Shown: piece after piece, positions 8,930 to 17,203 of the stretch
How positions within the stretch are numbered: position 1 is the stretch's first letter
Layout of the letters: every line of letters starts with the position of its first letter
DNA from: Treponema primitia ZAS-1
GTDB taxonomy: Bacteria; Spirochaetota; Spirochaetia; Treponematales; Breznakiellaceae
DNA length: 64,000 bases
Assembly (NCBI RefSeq): GCF_000297095.1
Contig: NZ_AEEA01000058.1
Span: forward strand, 1-64,000
Direction of reading: 5' to 3'
The notes under the pieces: model-generated
What the model was told of the DNA's origin: nothing
Database searches by the model: none
What the model saw: the letters and a program-made list of their open reading frames with translations, nothing else
Translations under genes and position numbers: made by a program

Positions 8930-9190
8930 CGAGCGCTTACAAAATCTCAGAAATTGTACTAAACTCTTTCATATGATTTCAGAAAAAAGCCTGGTTGCCT
9001 ACAAAAACAAGCCCGCCCTGGTTATCGGACTAAAGTCCGCCGAAACCAATGAAAAAATAACTATTTCCCTCGCCGGTGGCGAAAAACTCAAGGTCCGTGA
9101 GAAGGATATCGAATTCCTCCACCACGGCCCCTGCAGCCAGGCGGACATTGAGGCGCTTTTTCCCATAGGAAGTAATAGTGAGGAAACTGC
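8930..9190 (+). pseudogene. Duplicated 5' fragment of the RNase II-type gene with its promoter
   Basis: These 261 bp are a near-identical copy of 10682-10927, covering the promoter region and about the first 70 codons of the RNase gene; the ATG corresponds to 8973. The copies differ by scattered substitutions and by a 15-nt in-frame insertion in this copy, which contains the palindrome GGACTAAAGTCC. Similarity stops exactly at 9190, and palindromic element C begins at 9191. The reading frame runs on through the element to 9341, so a fusion peptide of about 122 residues is formally possible. The catalytic RNB domain is absent, so RNase activity is not expected. Confidence 0.85.
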
Positions 9191-9340
9191 TCTCCGCAGC
9201 CCCACTACGTGGGTCTACTACGACAGAGAATTCCATATACATAAAGCCAGGCGTACCCCTCCCCACGTCCGCCTTTGTCACATAGTACGAAGAGGGATAT
9301 TCCACGCTTGGATTCACATACCGGAGTGGCAGGCTGGGTA
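9191..9340 (-). repeat. Palindromic element copy C (class 1, truncated)
   Basis: Reverse-oriented class 1 copy lacking one arm: it begins inside the core (TCTCCGCAGCCCC) directly at the end of the RNase gene fragment. The remainder matches copy B almost base for base, from the core through the ACGTGGGGAG-type arm to the GGCTGGGTA end. The missing arm means it cannot form the long stem, so it is a recombination product. Confidence 0.85.
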
Positions 9341-9511
9341 GTGTTATGGACTACTGATATGTAATACAAGGCTAGGCGCTTTATGCCGGCTTTTACAAAT
9401 TCTTGAAAAGAAACCCGATGCCATCCGGGAACTGGAAATAATCAGAGCGGTAGGTTGATATGGGCTACTGTTCACGATCCCCACCTAAACTTGACCCACA
9501 ATTTGGTAGTT
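9341..9511. other. Short intergenic stretch, degenerate
   Basis: No gene recognised. A TATGTAATACAA word here (9358-9369) recurs at 10386-10397 near copy D, so the flank duplication may extend beyond the palindromic element. A stretch near 9477-9505 (CACCTAAACTTGACCCAC) looks like a decayed transposon end, but this is only an impression. Confidence 0.3.
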
Positions 9512-10092
9512 TTAGCTATCTATCCCGGCTTCCAGCAACTTCCGTCTAAGCTCTTGGTTTTCCCGGTCCTTTTCCGCCAGTAAGGCACCTTTTTCTTCCC
9601 TAGAAAATGGCGTCGGCCAATTTTGCCTTTATCTGTTCCAGAGTATAGCCTTGTTCCATAAGCTCAATAACCTGGTTTTGGCCTTCCCTATAGCTTTGCC
9701 GTTCCCGGCCTGCCTGGTCCATACGCTGTTTCCACTGGGCATCGGCTATCAGCCTGGCCCGCTCGTCATCGTTTAGCTCCATCACCAACGCAACCGCCTG
9801 CTTAATCGCAGGGTCTTTTTCCGCTACCATGGCCATCTCCTCCGGATTTTGGGCCTTAAAAAATTGCCCCCAGTTAAATAAGCGTCCGCCATCCGACTCT
9901 TTGGGCAGTTTACACAGTTCCAGGACATTGATCGCTATCAGATCCGTAAATTCTGCCCCGGACTGGCTGTTTCGAATGCTATACCTATTATAATATCCCT
10001 TTTCCTCCGGAATCAACATGCCGCCACAGATTACAATGATGACCACCCGCTCCGTTTGGTTATATTCGTCTCCATATACAGGGTGCTGGCAT
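9512..10092 (-). pseudogene. Rpn-family (PD-(D/E)XK transposase-like nuclease) remnant
   Basis: Translation of the minus strand from about 10092 down gives the C-terminal half of a recombination-promoting nuclease/putative transposase: GDEYNQTERVVIIVICGGML, YSIRNSQSGAEFTDLIAINVLELCKLP, FFKAQNPEEM, and the charged C-terminal helix. The N-terminal PD-(D/E)XK nuclease core is missing and homology stops close to element D. The frame is also broken near 9600: the open frame ends at ADAIF, while the next frame continues with REEKGALLAEKDRENQELRR to a stop at 9512-9514. It is a twice-damaged, non-functional copy. Confidence 0.75.
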
Positions 10093-10121
10093 CTATTTTG
10101 CTTTAGTCAAATTTGTACTTT

Positions 10122-10328
10122 GTCGGCAAAACGGACGTGGGGAGGGGTGCACCCGTCTTCATGTGCATGTAGAGCCTGTCTCCGCAGCCCCACTACGTGG
10201 GTCTACTACGACAGAGAATTCCATATACATGAAGCCAGGCGCACCCCTCCCCACGTCCGCCGTTGTCACAAAGTACGAAGAAGGAGCTTCCCCGGTTGGA
10301 TTCACATACCTGAGTGGCAGGCTGGGTA
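10122..10328 (-). repeat. Palindromic element copy D (class 1)
   Basis: Full class 1 copy, reverse orientation. Perfect 18-bp arms lie at 10133-10150 and 10241-10258; the core is identical to that of B and G. The extended flank to GGCTGGGTA (10328) matches copies B and C with a few substitutions. It abuts the broken end of the Rpn pseudogene. Confidence 0.87.
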
Positions 10329-10483
10329 GCGTTATAGACTAGGACCCTTCCCCTTAGCATAGTTTCAAACGCCATTCACTTACCGGTATGTAATACAAAG
10401 TGTAATACAATATCCGCCACTCCTCTGCGTAGCGTCTCTTACCATATTGTGTGGCACAGGCATGCAGCCTCCCGGGAAGGTCC

Positions 10484-10642
10484 TTTCCCATATTATGTGA
10501 CAAAGGCAGGCGGAGGGAGGGGCATCCCCGGCCGAACACATAAGGAATTCCTCGCTGGAGGAGACCCGAAGGGGCTCCGTAAGCGAATTCTACTTGCGTG
10601 TGAGCGCCGGGGATGCCCCTCCCTCCGCCCGTTTTGCCGATT
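10484..10642 (+). repeat. Palindromic element copy E (class 1)
   Basis: Forward-oriented copy with a 24-bp perfect inverted repeat (10509-10532 and 10606-10629). The core reads GGAATTCC, GGAGGAGACCCGAAGGGG, CTCCG and forms an internal hairpin. The left flank TTATGTGACAAAGGC matches the B/C/D flank ends; the right end is TTTTGCCGATTA. The stem bases differ from copy G at several paired positions while pairing is kept. It lies 83 bp upstream of the RNase start codon. Confidence 0.87.
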
Positions 10643-10688
10643 AATCCGAAAAAAAGACCATCCCCAGACTACCCTCAACCCCGAGCGC

Positions 10689-10717
10689 TTACAAAATCTC
10701 AGAAATTGTACTAAACT
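10689..10717 (+). promoter_or_regulatory. Candidate promoter of the RNase II-type gene
   Basis: TTACAA (10689-10694), 17-nt spacer, TAAACT (10712-10717). The start codon at 10725 is only 7 nt beyond the -10 box and no Shine-Dalgarno sequence precedes it, so the mRNA is probably leaderless. The same sequence is carried in the duplicate at 8930-9190. Confidence 0.5.
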
Positions 10718-10724
10718 CTTTCAT

Positions 10725-12653
10725 ATGATTTCAGAAAAAAGCCTGGTTGCCTACAAAAACAAACCCGCCTTGGTTATCGAAGCCAATGAAAAAATAACCA
10801 TTTCCCTCGCCGGGGGCGAAAAACTCAAGGTCCGTGAGAAGGATATCGAATTCCTCCACCACGGCCCCTGCAGCCAGGCGGATATTGAGGCGCTTTTTTC
10901 CATAGGAACTAACGGCGGGGAAACTGCGGATATCGATATACGGGGCGCCTGGGACTTGCTGCAGGGAAATACGGTTCCCCTCCGTGATCTGGCGGAGCTG
11001 GCCTACGGAGCGTATACGGTACAGTCCGCCTGGACCGCCTACGGGCTCCTTAAGGAGGGGCTGTACTTTACCGGCGATATTAAGGCCCTGACCAGCCGGG
11101 ATGCGGCTGCGGTAGCGGCGGACGCGGAACGGCGGAACTTGAAACAGCGGGATCAGGCGGATCGGGGGGCTTTCCTGGATCGGCTCAAGTCCTTAGCCCT
11201 GGACCTTCCTGCGGATAGCCATTTTCTGCAGGATGTGGAAGCCCTGGCCTATGGCCGTACCGAAAAAAGCCGCACCCTGCGGGATCTGGGCAGGCAGGAG
11301 ATCCCCCAGGAAGCCCACCGGCTCCTGCTCTCCGCCGGGGTTTGGACGCCCTGGGTAAACCCCCATCCCCAGCGGTTCGGGCTCAGCCTTAGTCCGGCCA
11401 GGTTTGCCCCGGCTCCTCCCCCGGCGGATGAGCCCCGTACCGACCTGACCCACCTTGAAGCCTATGCCATAGACAGCCCCTGGAGCAACGATCCGGATGA
11501 CGCTATTTCCCTGGAGAAACACCCCTCGGGGGATACCCTCTACGTCCATATCGCCGATCCGGCAGCGTCCATACTTCCCGGCAGCCCTGCGGATATCGAA
11601 GCCCGGGGCAGGGGGGCCACCCTCTACCTCCCCGAAGGCGCCGTTCGTATGCTCACCGACGAAGCCCTCTCGCTTTTTGCCCTGGGCCTGTCCGACGGTC
11701 CAACCCCTCGGACAGGGCAAGTCTGTCCTCGGACAGGGCAAGCCTGTCCGGCCCTCACCTTCAAGTTGATCCTCGGGGAAGATGGTTCTATCCTGGAAAC
11801 GGATATCTTCCCCTCCCTGGTCCGCATTACCCGACTCAGTTACGCCCAGGCTGACGTTACGGCCGGCGCCGAAACCGTCCTGGCGGGGCTTTCCCGGGTA
11901 GCGGAGCGCAACAAGCAGCGCCGGATTGCCGCTGGGGCGGTGATGATAGACCTTCCGGAGGCCCATATCTCCGTACACGAAGAAAAAGTAGCCATAAATC
12001 TTATAGAAACCTATAAATCCGCAGAGACTGTCCGGGAGTGTATGCTCCTGGCGGGGGAAGGGGCCGCCCGGTGGGCGCTCCAACGGCATCTTCCCTTTCC
12101 CTTTGTAAGTCAGGAGACGGGGGAGCTTCCCACTGCGCCCCTCCCCGGTATGGCCGGTTCTTACCAGCTGCGCCGCTGTATGCGGCCCCGGACCCTCTCG
12201 ACCAAACCGGGTCTCCATTGGGGACTTGGTCTTGAGCAGTACACCCAGGTAACCAGCCCCCTGCGGCGTTACACCGACCTCCTGGCTCACCAGCAGATAC
12301 GGGCTTTTCTCAAAACCGGCGCCTACGGGGATTGCGCTCCCCGGGTGGAAGAGGAAATCCTGGTCGCCCTGGCCGCCGGAGAAGCGGCGGCGGCAGCCAC
12401 AGTTCAGGCCGAGCGAACATCCCGGGCCCACTGGACTGCGGTGTACCTCATGGACAAGAAGGATTCCCAATGGGAGGGCATCGTAATGGAAAAAAAAGGC
12501 AGCCAGGCGGTGGTGATGATCCCTGCCCTGGCGCTGGAAACCCAGCTTGTTCCAAAGGGCGATACCGCCCCGAACGATATCCTTACCCTGAGCCTCTCTT
12601 CGGTCAAAATTCCCGAATCAGAAGCGGTTTTTGGCTCTACTCTCTTGACGTAA
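10725..12653 (+). CDS. RNase II/RNB-family exoribonuclease
   Basis: A 642-residue protein whose centre is the RNB catalytic domain. The segment DSPWSNDPDDAISLEKH carries the Asp cluster that binds Mg2+ in RNase II/R; later parts match the family (QYTQVTSPLRRYTDLLAHQQ). It should degrade RNA 3' to 5' in the cytoplasm. Compared with RNase R it is short and no clear S1 domain was recognised at the C-terminus. The start at 10725 (MISEKSLVAYKNK) is preferred over upstream in-frame codons because those would translate element E, and because the duplicated copy is conserved from here. The RNB domain holds an in-frame 14-residue tandem insert (PRTGQVC PRTGQAC). cheA follows after 28 bp. Confidence 0.88.
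   Translation: MISEKSLVAYKNKPALVIEANEKITISLAGGEKLKVREKDIEFLHHGPCSQADIEALFSIGTNGGETADIDIRGAWDLLQGNTVPLRDLAELAYGAYTVQSAWTAYGLLKEGLYFTGDIKALTSRDAAAVAADAERRNLKQRDQADRGAFLDRLKSLALDLPADSHFLQDVEALAYGRTEKSRTLRDLGRQEIPQEAHRLLLSAGVWTPWVNPHPQRFGLSLSPARFAPAPPPADEPRTDLTHLEAYAIDSPWSNDPDDAISLEKHPSGDTLYVHIADPAASILPGSPADIEARGRGATLYLPEGAVRMLTDEALSLFALGLSDGPTPRTGQVCPRTGQACPALTFKLILGEDGSILETDIFPSLVRITRLSYAQADVTAGAETVLAGLSRVAERNKQRRIAAGAVMIDLPEAHISVHEEKVAINLIETYKSAETVRECMLLAGEGAARWALQRHLPFPFVSQETGELPTAPLPGMAGSYQLRRCMRPRTLSTKPGLHWGLGLEQYTQVTSPLRRYTDLLAHQQIRAFLKTGAYGDCAPRVEEEILVALAAGEAAAAATVQAERTSRAHWTAVYLMDKKDSQWEGIVMEKKGSQAVVMIPALALETQLVPKGDTAPNDILTLSLSSVKIPESEAVFGSTLLT
11708..11749 (+). repeat. Two tandem 21-bp palindromic units inside the RNase ORF
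   Basis: Units 11708-11728 and 11729-11749 differ at one base. Each has the form GGACAG-N7-CTGTCC, so each can form a hairpin. The unit is 7 codons long and stays in frame, adding 14 residues to the RNB domain. It looks like a small palindromic insertion followed by tandem duplication. Confidence 0.8.
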
Positions 12654-12672
12654 GCTGATTTTAGTATAACAT
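12645..12672 (+). promoter_or_regulatory. Candidate cheA promoter overlapping the RNase gene 3' end
   Basis: TTGACG (12645-12650) lies in the last codons of the RNase gene and TAACAT (12667-12672) follows after 16 nt. The cheA ATG is 9 nt beyond the -10, and no ribosome binding site is visible, so a leaderless cheA transcript is possible. The match to consensus is moderate. Confidence 0.35.
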
Positions 12673-12681
12673 TAGCTTTAT

Positions 12682-15039
12682 ATGAGTGATTATCTGGATC
12701 CTAATAATGAAGAACTTCTCAAGGACTTTTTCAGCGAAGCCCAAATGCAGGTCGACACCCTGGAGCAGAACATCCTGGTTCTTGAGAACGAAAGCGGTAA
12801 TAAAGACGCGGTAGATGAAATATTCCGTGCGGCCCATACCCTGAAAGGCGGGTCTGCAACCGTGGAGATGATGGAACTATCCCATTTTACCCACATGGTA
12901 GAGGATGTTTTGGATGCCATCCGTTCGGATAAGCTTGTGGTCAACGAGGATGTGGTGGATACCCTCCTGGCGGCCATTGATATCATTAAAGCAATGCTTG
13001 GTCAGCGCATGGAAGGGGCTATCTATCAGGAGAACACCTCCGAAATGGAAGGTCGCCTGGAAGCGCTTATCCCCGAAAGTGCCAAGGGCAAAAAAGGCTC
13101 CTCCGCTAAGGCTAAACCCGCCGCTGCCCCGGTGCCCGCAGCCGCTCCTGCTCCTGCCCCCGCAGTAAGTGCGGGCGGTCTTTCGGAAGAGGATCTCCAG
13201 GAACTGCGAGAATCCGTGGACGGCGGTATGCCGATTTACCGGATCACCGTTGCTTTTGACGAAAACAGCCTGATGAATACCGTAGGCGGTATCCAGGTAT
13301 ATGCTGCCCTCAAGGGGGACAGCACCGTTCTCCGGACCGTACCGGATTTTGAACAGCTCTACGAAGATAATTTCTACCCCAAGGTAGAGTACTATACCGC
13401 CAGCAATAGGTCGGTGGAGGACCTTAAAAGAAAGGTCCTCATCCCCGATGTATCCCTTTCCGCAGAAGTGGTTGATGTAAGCAAGCCCGCCGCCGACGCT
13501 GCCCCTGCTCCGGCAGCAGCCGCTCCGGTCGAAGCGCCCAAACCGGCTGCTCCTGTGGTGGCCGCCGCTCCCGAGCCCGCCGCCGCTCCGGCCAAATCCG
13601 CCGCAGCCACCGCCGCCGCCGGCGAAGATGCTAAGAAGGCGGGGAAAGAGGCCGGATCCATACTCCGGGTCGATTCCAAGCGTATCGACGACCTCCTCAA
13701 CCTAGTATCCGAAACGGTTATCACCAAGGCCACCTTCAACCAGATAAGCAACCAGTTTAGTGATCTGGTTAACGACCTCCACAGCATAGAGGCGTCCTAC
13801 CGGGAAAAAATTAAGGGCCTGTTCGACAGCCTGCCGGATTACCTGGATGGTATTCAGGAAGGGCGTTCCATAAAGGATGTCCGTAAGGAAATCAACGAAG
13901 AATACGGGGATATCTTTACCCTCTTTGATGGCTTTGAAGCGTCCCTAAAGAACAATATGGGCAAATTCCGGTCCACCTCCCAGAACCTGGGACGGATCAC
14001 CGGGGAACTCCAGGAAGGGGTCATGCGGATCCGCATGGTGCCCATCAGCCAGATCTTCAGCCGTTTCCCGCGCTTAGTCCGGGACCTGTCCAAGAGTCTG
14101 AACAAAAAGATCAACCTGGTTATCGAAGGCGAGGAAACCGAGTTGGACAAGTCGGTCATCGAGGACCTCCTGGACCCGATCATGCACTCGGTGCGGAATT
14201 CCATTGACCACGGTATTGAATCCCAGGAAGACCGGAAGGCCGCAGGTAAGCCTGAAGAAGGGATGGTCCTCCTTAAAGCAACCAACGAAGGGAACATGAT
14301 CGTCATCGAAATATCCGACGACGGCAAGGGCATAGACGTGGAAGGGGTCAAGGCAAAAGCGGTTGAGCGGGGACTTATCAGCCCCAACAAGCTGCTCACC
14401 GACGTGGAAGCCTTCAACCTCATCTTTGAGCCGGGCTTCTCCACCGCCAAGACCATTACCTCCATATCCGGCCGCGGGGTCGGTTTGGACGTGGTCCGCC
14501 GGTCCATCGAAAAGCTCAACGGAACCGTTACGGTTACCTCCGAAAGGGGCAAGGGCACCAAGTTCCTCATCAAACTGCCCCTCACCCTGGCAATTATCCA
14601 GGGCCTTCTGGTCCGGGTGGGCGAGGAAATCTACTCCATCCCCATTACCTCGGTTATCGAAAGTCTGCGGATCAAGCCCGAAGAAATCAGGATGATCGAC
14701 AACTACGAAGTCTTTAATATACGGAACGATGTGGTCTCCCTGCTCCGGCTTAACCGGCTCTTTGGCATACGTACCGAAGACCACCAGGATTACAACTTTA
14801 TCGTCATCGTTGGCACGGCGGAGAAGAAGATGGGCTTCATGGTAGACAGCCTCATCGGTGAGGAAGACGTGGTCATCAAACCCCTGCGGGATCAGTTCAC
14901 CAATTCTCCGGGAATTGCCGGAGCGTCCATACTGGGAGACGGTTCAGTTTCCCTGATCATCGACGTAAGCCAGCTTTTGGAACTGGGACTTCACCAGGAG
15001 ATGGAAGCGCGGCGTGTCCGCGAAAACTATTCCCGGTAG
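12682..15039 (+). CDS. cheA: Chemotaxis histidine kinase CheA
   Basis: A 785-residue CheA. Domains in order: Hpt/P1 with phospho-acceptor His52 in FRAAHTLKGGSATV; an Ala/Pro linker (about 131-165); an extra alpha/beta domain at about 170-260 where P2 is expected; a second Ala/Pro linker (about 265-315); an enlarged P3 dimerisation domain (about 325-450) containing an insertion after FNQISNQFSDLVND; the P4 ATPase with N box (HSVRNSIDHGIES), DDGKGIDVEGV and GRGVGLDVV; and the P5 CheW-like domain (about 640-785). It phosphorylates CheY/CheB in response to receptors. The enlarged P3 is common in spirochaete CheA. It is followed by a CheW-CheR fusion and cheX in an apparent operon. Confidence 0.95.
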   Translation: MSDYLDPNNEELLKDFFSEAQMQVDTLEQNILVLENESGNKDAVDEIFRAAHTLKGGSATVEMMELSHFTHMVEDVLDAIRSDKLVVNEDVVDTLLAAIDIIKAMLGQRMEGAIYQENTSEMEGRLEALIPESAKGKKGSSAKAKPAAAPVPAAAPAPAPAVSAGGLSEEDLQELRESVDGGMPIYRITVAFDENSLMNTVGGIQVYAALKGDSTVLRTVPDFEQLYEDNFYPKVEYYTASNRSVEDLKRKVLIPDVSLSAEVVDVSKPAADAAPAPAAAAPVEAPKPAAPVVAAAPEPAAAPAKSAAATAAAGEDAKKAGKEAGSILRVDSKRIDDLLNLVSETVITKATFNQISNQFSDLVNDLHSIEASYREKIKGLFDSLPDYLDGIQEGRSIKDVRKEINEEYGDIFTLFDGFEASLKNNMGKFRSTSQNLGRITGELQEGVMRIRMVPISQIFSRFPRLVRDLSKSLNKKINLVIEGEETELDKSVIEDLLDPIMHSVRNSIDHGIESQEDRKAAGKPEEGMVLLKATNEGNMIVIEISDDGKGIDVEGVKAKAVERGLISPNKLLTDVEAFNLIFEPGFSTAKTITSISGRGVGLDVVRRSIEKLNGTVTVTSERGKGTKFLIKLPLTLAIIQGLLVRVGEEIYSIPITSVIESLRIKPEEIRMIDNYEVFNIRNDVVSLLRLNRLFGIRTEDHQDYNFIVIVGTAEKKMGFMVDSLIGEEDVVIKPLRDQFTNSPGIAGASILGDGSVSLIIDVSQLLELGLHQEMEARRVRENYSR

Positions 15040-15060
15040 CCCGGCACAGCGAGGAAAAAA

Positions 15061-16413
15061 ATGGCAGTGATAAGAGATTTGGCGGAGGTTAACGCCGAGC
15101 TACAAGCCCAGAAAGAACGGGCGGATACGGTTGATTTCAAGATGATCACCTTCTCCTTGGGCGGTAAGGACTACGCGGTGGACATCATGAACGTCAAGGA
15201 AATCGCCAAGGCGGATAAGTTCACCTACGTTCCCAACGCCGCATCCTTTGTCCGGGGGGTGTACAATCTCCGGGGTGATATCATACCCATCGTAGACCTC
15301 AGGGCCTTTTTCCACCTTCCGGTGGATAAAAAACAGGACGGTCTTGAAAATATGCTGATCCTTCGCATTGAGGATCGGGTATACGGGACCATCGTGGATA
15401 AGATAGACCGGGTGGTGGGGATCAATTCCGAATCCATCCAGCCGCCGCATCCCATTTTTGGCGATATTAACATCAAATACATCAGCGGTGTGGTGGAAAA
15501 GCAGGGGGAACTCTTTGTCATCCTGGACGTGATCCGGATCTTTACCCAAAGCGAAGAAGACAAGGCCAAGCCCCGTGGCCAGGCCATACAGGAAGGTATT
15601 GCCCCCGCAGCGCCGGACAATTTTTTCCCGCCCCCCCAGGCCGGCGGCGTCGCAGCTGCCGCACCGGTTTCAGCTCCCCGGGATTCAGACCTGGAGTTTA
15701 TCAAGGAAAGCCTGGGCGCCCTCAGGCATTTTAGCGCCGGCGCCCTCAACGAAATGTGGATCCGCAAGCGCTTTACCGAATGGACCACCACCCACGGCGG
15801 CAGCGATATCCAGCTTAAGAACGCCAATGACGCCGATGAATTCCTCCAGACCTTTAGCTCCCCCGGTACGGGGACCTTCTGGAGCGATGACTTCGCCTAT
15901 ACCCTTAAATCGGTTCTGCCGGATCTGCCCTCCAACAGCATCCAGGTTTGGAACCTAGGCTGCGGAAAGGGCTATGAAACTTATTCATTAGCGTGTATAC
16001 TCAAATCACGGTATCCGGACGGGCACGTCAAGATTTGGGCCAACGATAGCGACATCATGTCCATATCATCGGCGCCGAATATGACCTTTGACCTAGAGGA
16101 TGTACCGGAATATTGCCGGGCTTTTATGACCAAGGGAAAGAACGGGTATAGCTTCAACCCCGCTATAAAGGATTCGATACTCTTCGAATACCATGACGTG
16201 TTGAACGACAACCCCCTTCCTGAATTGGATATTATCGTTGCCCGGGATTTACTTTCCTTCTTTAATGAGCAGCAGCAGGGAAAAGTCATGGGTGATTTTT
16301 CCGAAAAATTAAAGACCCGGGGGGTAATTGTTCTGGGAACCAATGAGACATTACCGGAAAACCAATGGCTTCCCATTGGGAAAGGCAGTGTTTCCGCATT
16401 TATGCGAACATAA
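15061..16413 (+). CDS. CheW-CheR-like fusion protein
   Basis: A 450-residue fusion. Residues about 20-165 are a CheW domain (ITFSLGGKDYAVDIMNVKEI, VYNLRGDIIPIVDLRAFF, GVVEKQGELFVILDV). A Pro/Ala linker follows at about 175-205. Residues about 210-450 resemble the CheR methyltransferase: QVWNLGCGKGYETYSLA matches the SAM-binding motif I region, IWANDSD follows, and DIIVARDLLSFF matches the CheR Arg-x-x-Leu-x-x-Phe segment. Such fusions are known in spirochaetes, where they are thought to help build receptor arrays. Whether the CheR part is catalytic is unclear. GCGAGG precedes the ATG; the gene starts 21 bp after cheA and should be co-transcribed. Confidence 0.88.
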   Translation: MAVIRDLAEVNAELQAQKERADTVDFKMITFSLGGKDYAVDIMNVKEIAKADKFTYVPNAASFVRGVYNLRGDIIPIVDLRAFFHLPVDKKQDGLENMLILRIEDRVYGTIVDKIDRVVGINSESIQPPHPIFGDINIKYISGVVEKQGELFVILDVIRIFTQSEEDKAKPRGQAIQEGIAPAAPDNFFPPPQAGGVAAAAPVSAPRDSDLEFIKESLGALRHFSAGALNEMWIRKRFTEWTTTHGGSDIQLKNANDADEFLQTFSSPGTGTFWSDDFAYTLKSVLPDLPSNSIQVWNLGCGKGYETYSLACILKSRYPDGHVKIWANDSDIMSISSAPNMTFDLEDVPEYCRAFMTKGKNGYSFNPAIKDSILFEYHDVLNDNPLPELDIIVARDLLSFFNEQQQGKVMGDFSEKLKTRGVIVLGTNETLPENQWLPIGKGSVSAFMRT

Positions 16414-16438
16414 TAGTTAAACTAAGAAGGAGTATGTC

Positions 16439-16906
16439 ATGAGAGTCGAATATATCAATCCCTTTGTTGAAGCCGCTTTTAGTGTTTTAAAGGAAGTCCT
16501 TAATACGGATGTAAAGCGGGGGGATCTGTACCTTAAATCCACCACCATGTCCATCATGGGAGTCGCCGCCCTGGTAGGTCTTGCGGGGGATGTGGAAGGC
16601 CGGGTGGTCTTCGACATGACCAAGCAGACCGCCCTGGGTGTTGCGGGCGCCATGAACGGCGAAACCTTCACCACCATGGATGAGCTTGCCAAGGCTACCA
16701 TCCAGGAGCTTGCCAACATGATCACCGCCCAGGCGGTAACCAAGCTCCATGACCTGGGCTTTAAGTTCGACCTTACCCCGCCGGCCCTCTTTACCGGTGA
16801 AAATATGGAAATCTCCAACCGCGAAGTGGAAGCCCTCATCGTCCCCATGGAACTGGGCCCCATCGGCAAGATCGAGATCAACGTCGCCGTCCGGGAACGG
16901 GCTTAA
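16439..16906 (+). CDS. cheX: CheX, CheY-phosphate phosphatase
   Basis: A 155-residue CheX. The conserved Glu-x-x-Asn phosphatase motif is visible in the helix ATIQELANMITAQAV. The protein length and the N-terminal INPFVEAAFSVLKEVL segment fit CheX of spirochaetes and Thermotoga. It dephosphorylates CheY-P. AAGGAG is placed well before the ATG, 25 bp after the fusion gene. In several treponemes cheY follows cheX directly; here a terminator and a tRNA gene follow instead. Confidence 0.93.
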   Translation: MRVEYINPFVEAAFSVLKEVLNTDVKRGDLYLKSTTMSIMGVAALVGLAGDVEGRVVFDMTKQTALGVAGAMNGETFTTMDELAKATIQELANMITAQAVTKLHDLGFKFDLTPPALFTGENMEISNREVEALIVPMELGPIGKIEINVAVRERA

Positions 16907-16929
16907 AACCAGCGTCCTTCGCTTCTAAG

Positions 16930-16966
16930 CCCCTGTCATTTCTGTTGACAGGGGCCGTATTTTTCT
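16930..16966 (+). terminator. Intrinsic terminator of the che operon
   Basis: A 9-bp stem CCCCTGTCA/TGACAGGGG (16930-16938 and 16946-16954) is followed by CCGTATTTTTCTG. The right arm includes TTGACA at 16945-16950, which also looks like the -35 of the tRNA-Val promoter. Confidence 0.8.
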
Positions 16967-16974
16967 GTTATATA
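16945..16974 (+). promoter_or_regulatory. Candidate tRNA-Val promoter inside the cheX terminator
   Basis: TTGACA (16945-16950), 18-nt spacer, TATATA (16969-16974), ending 12 nt before the first tRNA base. The -35 box is the right arm of the upstream terminator stem. Confidence 0.5.
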
Positions 16975-16986
16975 TGATGAGTACCC

Positions 16987-17061
16987 GGGCGGTTAGCTCA
17001 GTTTGGTTAGAGCACCTGCTCGACACGCAGGGGGTCGATGGTTCAAGTCCATTATCGCCCA
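16987..17061 (+). tRNA. tRNA-Val (anticodon GAC)
   Basis: A complete cloverleaf can be drawn. The acceptor stem is GGGCGGT with ATCGCCC, with discriminator A at 17061. The D arm is GCTC...GAGC. The anticodon stem is CCTGC/GCAGG around loop TCGACAC, giving anticodon GAC for GUC/GUU valine codons. The variable loop is 5 nt and the T arm is GATGG-TTCAAGT-CCATT. CCA is not encoded. A strong terminator follows immediately. Confidence 0.95.
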
Positions 17062-17096
17062 AAAAAGACGCTGTTCAGCCGGACAGCGTCTTTTTT
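17061..17096 (+). terminator. Intrinsic terminator of tRNA-Val
   Basis: Stem GACGCTGT/ACAGCGTC (17067-17074 and 17083-17090), flanked by six A on the left and six T on the right. It begins directly after the tRNA. Confidence 0.9.
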
Positions 17097-17125
17097 CTTG
17101 GAACTTGATTTCTTAAAGCGCAAGA

Positions 17126-17154
17126 TTGACACCTACGGTTTTTCTGCATACTAT
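17126..17154 (+). promoter_or_regulatory. Promoter of the symporter operon
   Basis: TTGACA (17126-17131), 17-nt spacer, TACTAT (17149-17154). It lies 50 bp upstream of the symporter start codon, leaving a short leader with an AGGAG site. Confidence 0.55.
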
Positions 17155-17203
17155 ATCGCTATATAGAAACATCGTTTTAAAACATCTTAATTAGGAGAAA
17201 ATC

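Noticed and set aside
9477..9505. Insertion-sequence terminal repeat
   Set aside because: A CACCTAAACTTGACCCAC stretch resembles some IS ends, but no partner end or transposase was found.
10449..10724. Upstream extension of the RNase ORF
   Set aside because: The extra 92 codons translate element E; the duplicated copy and family similarity both start at 10725.
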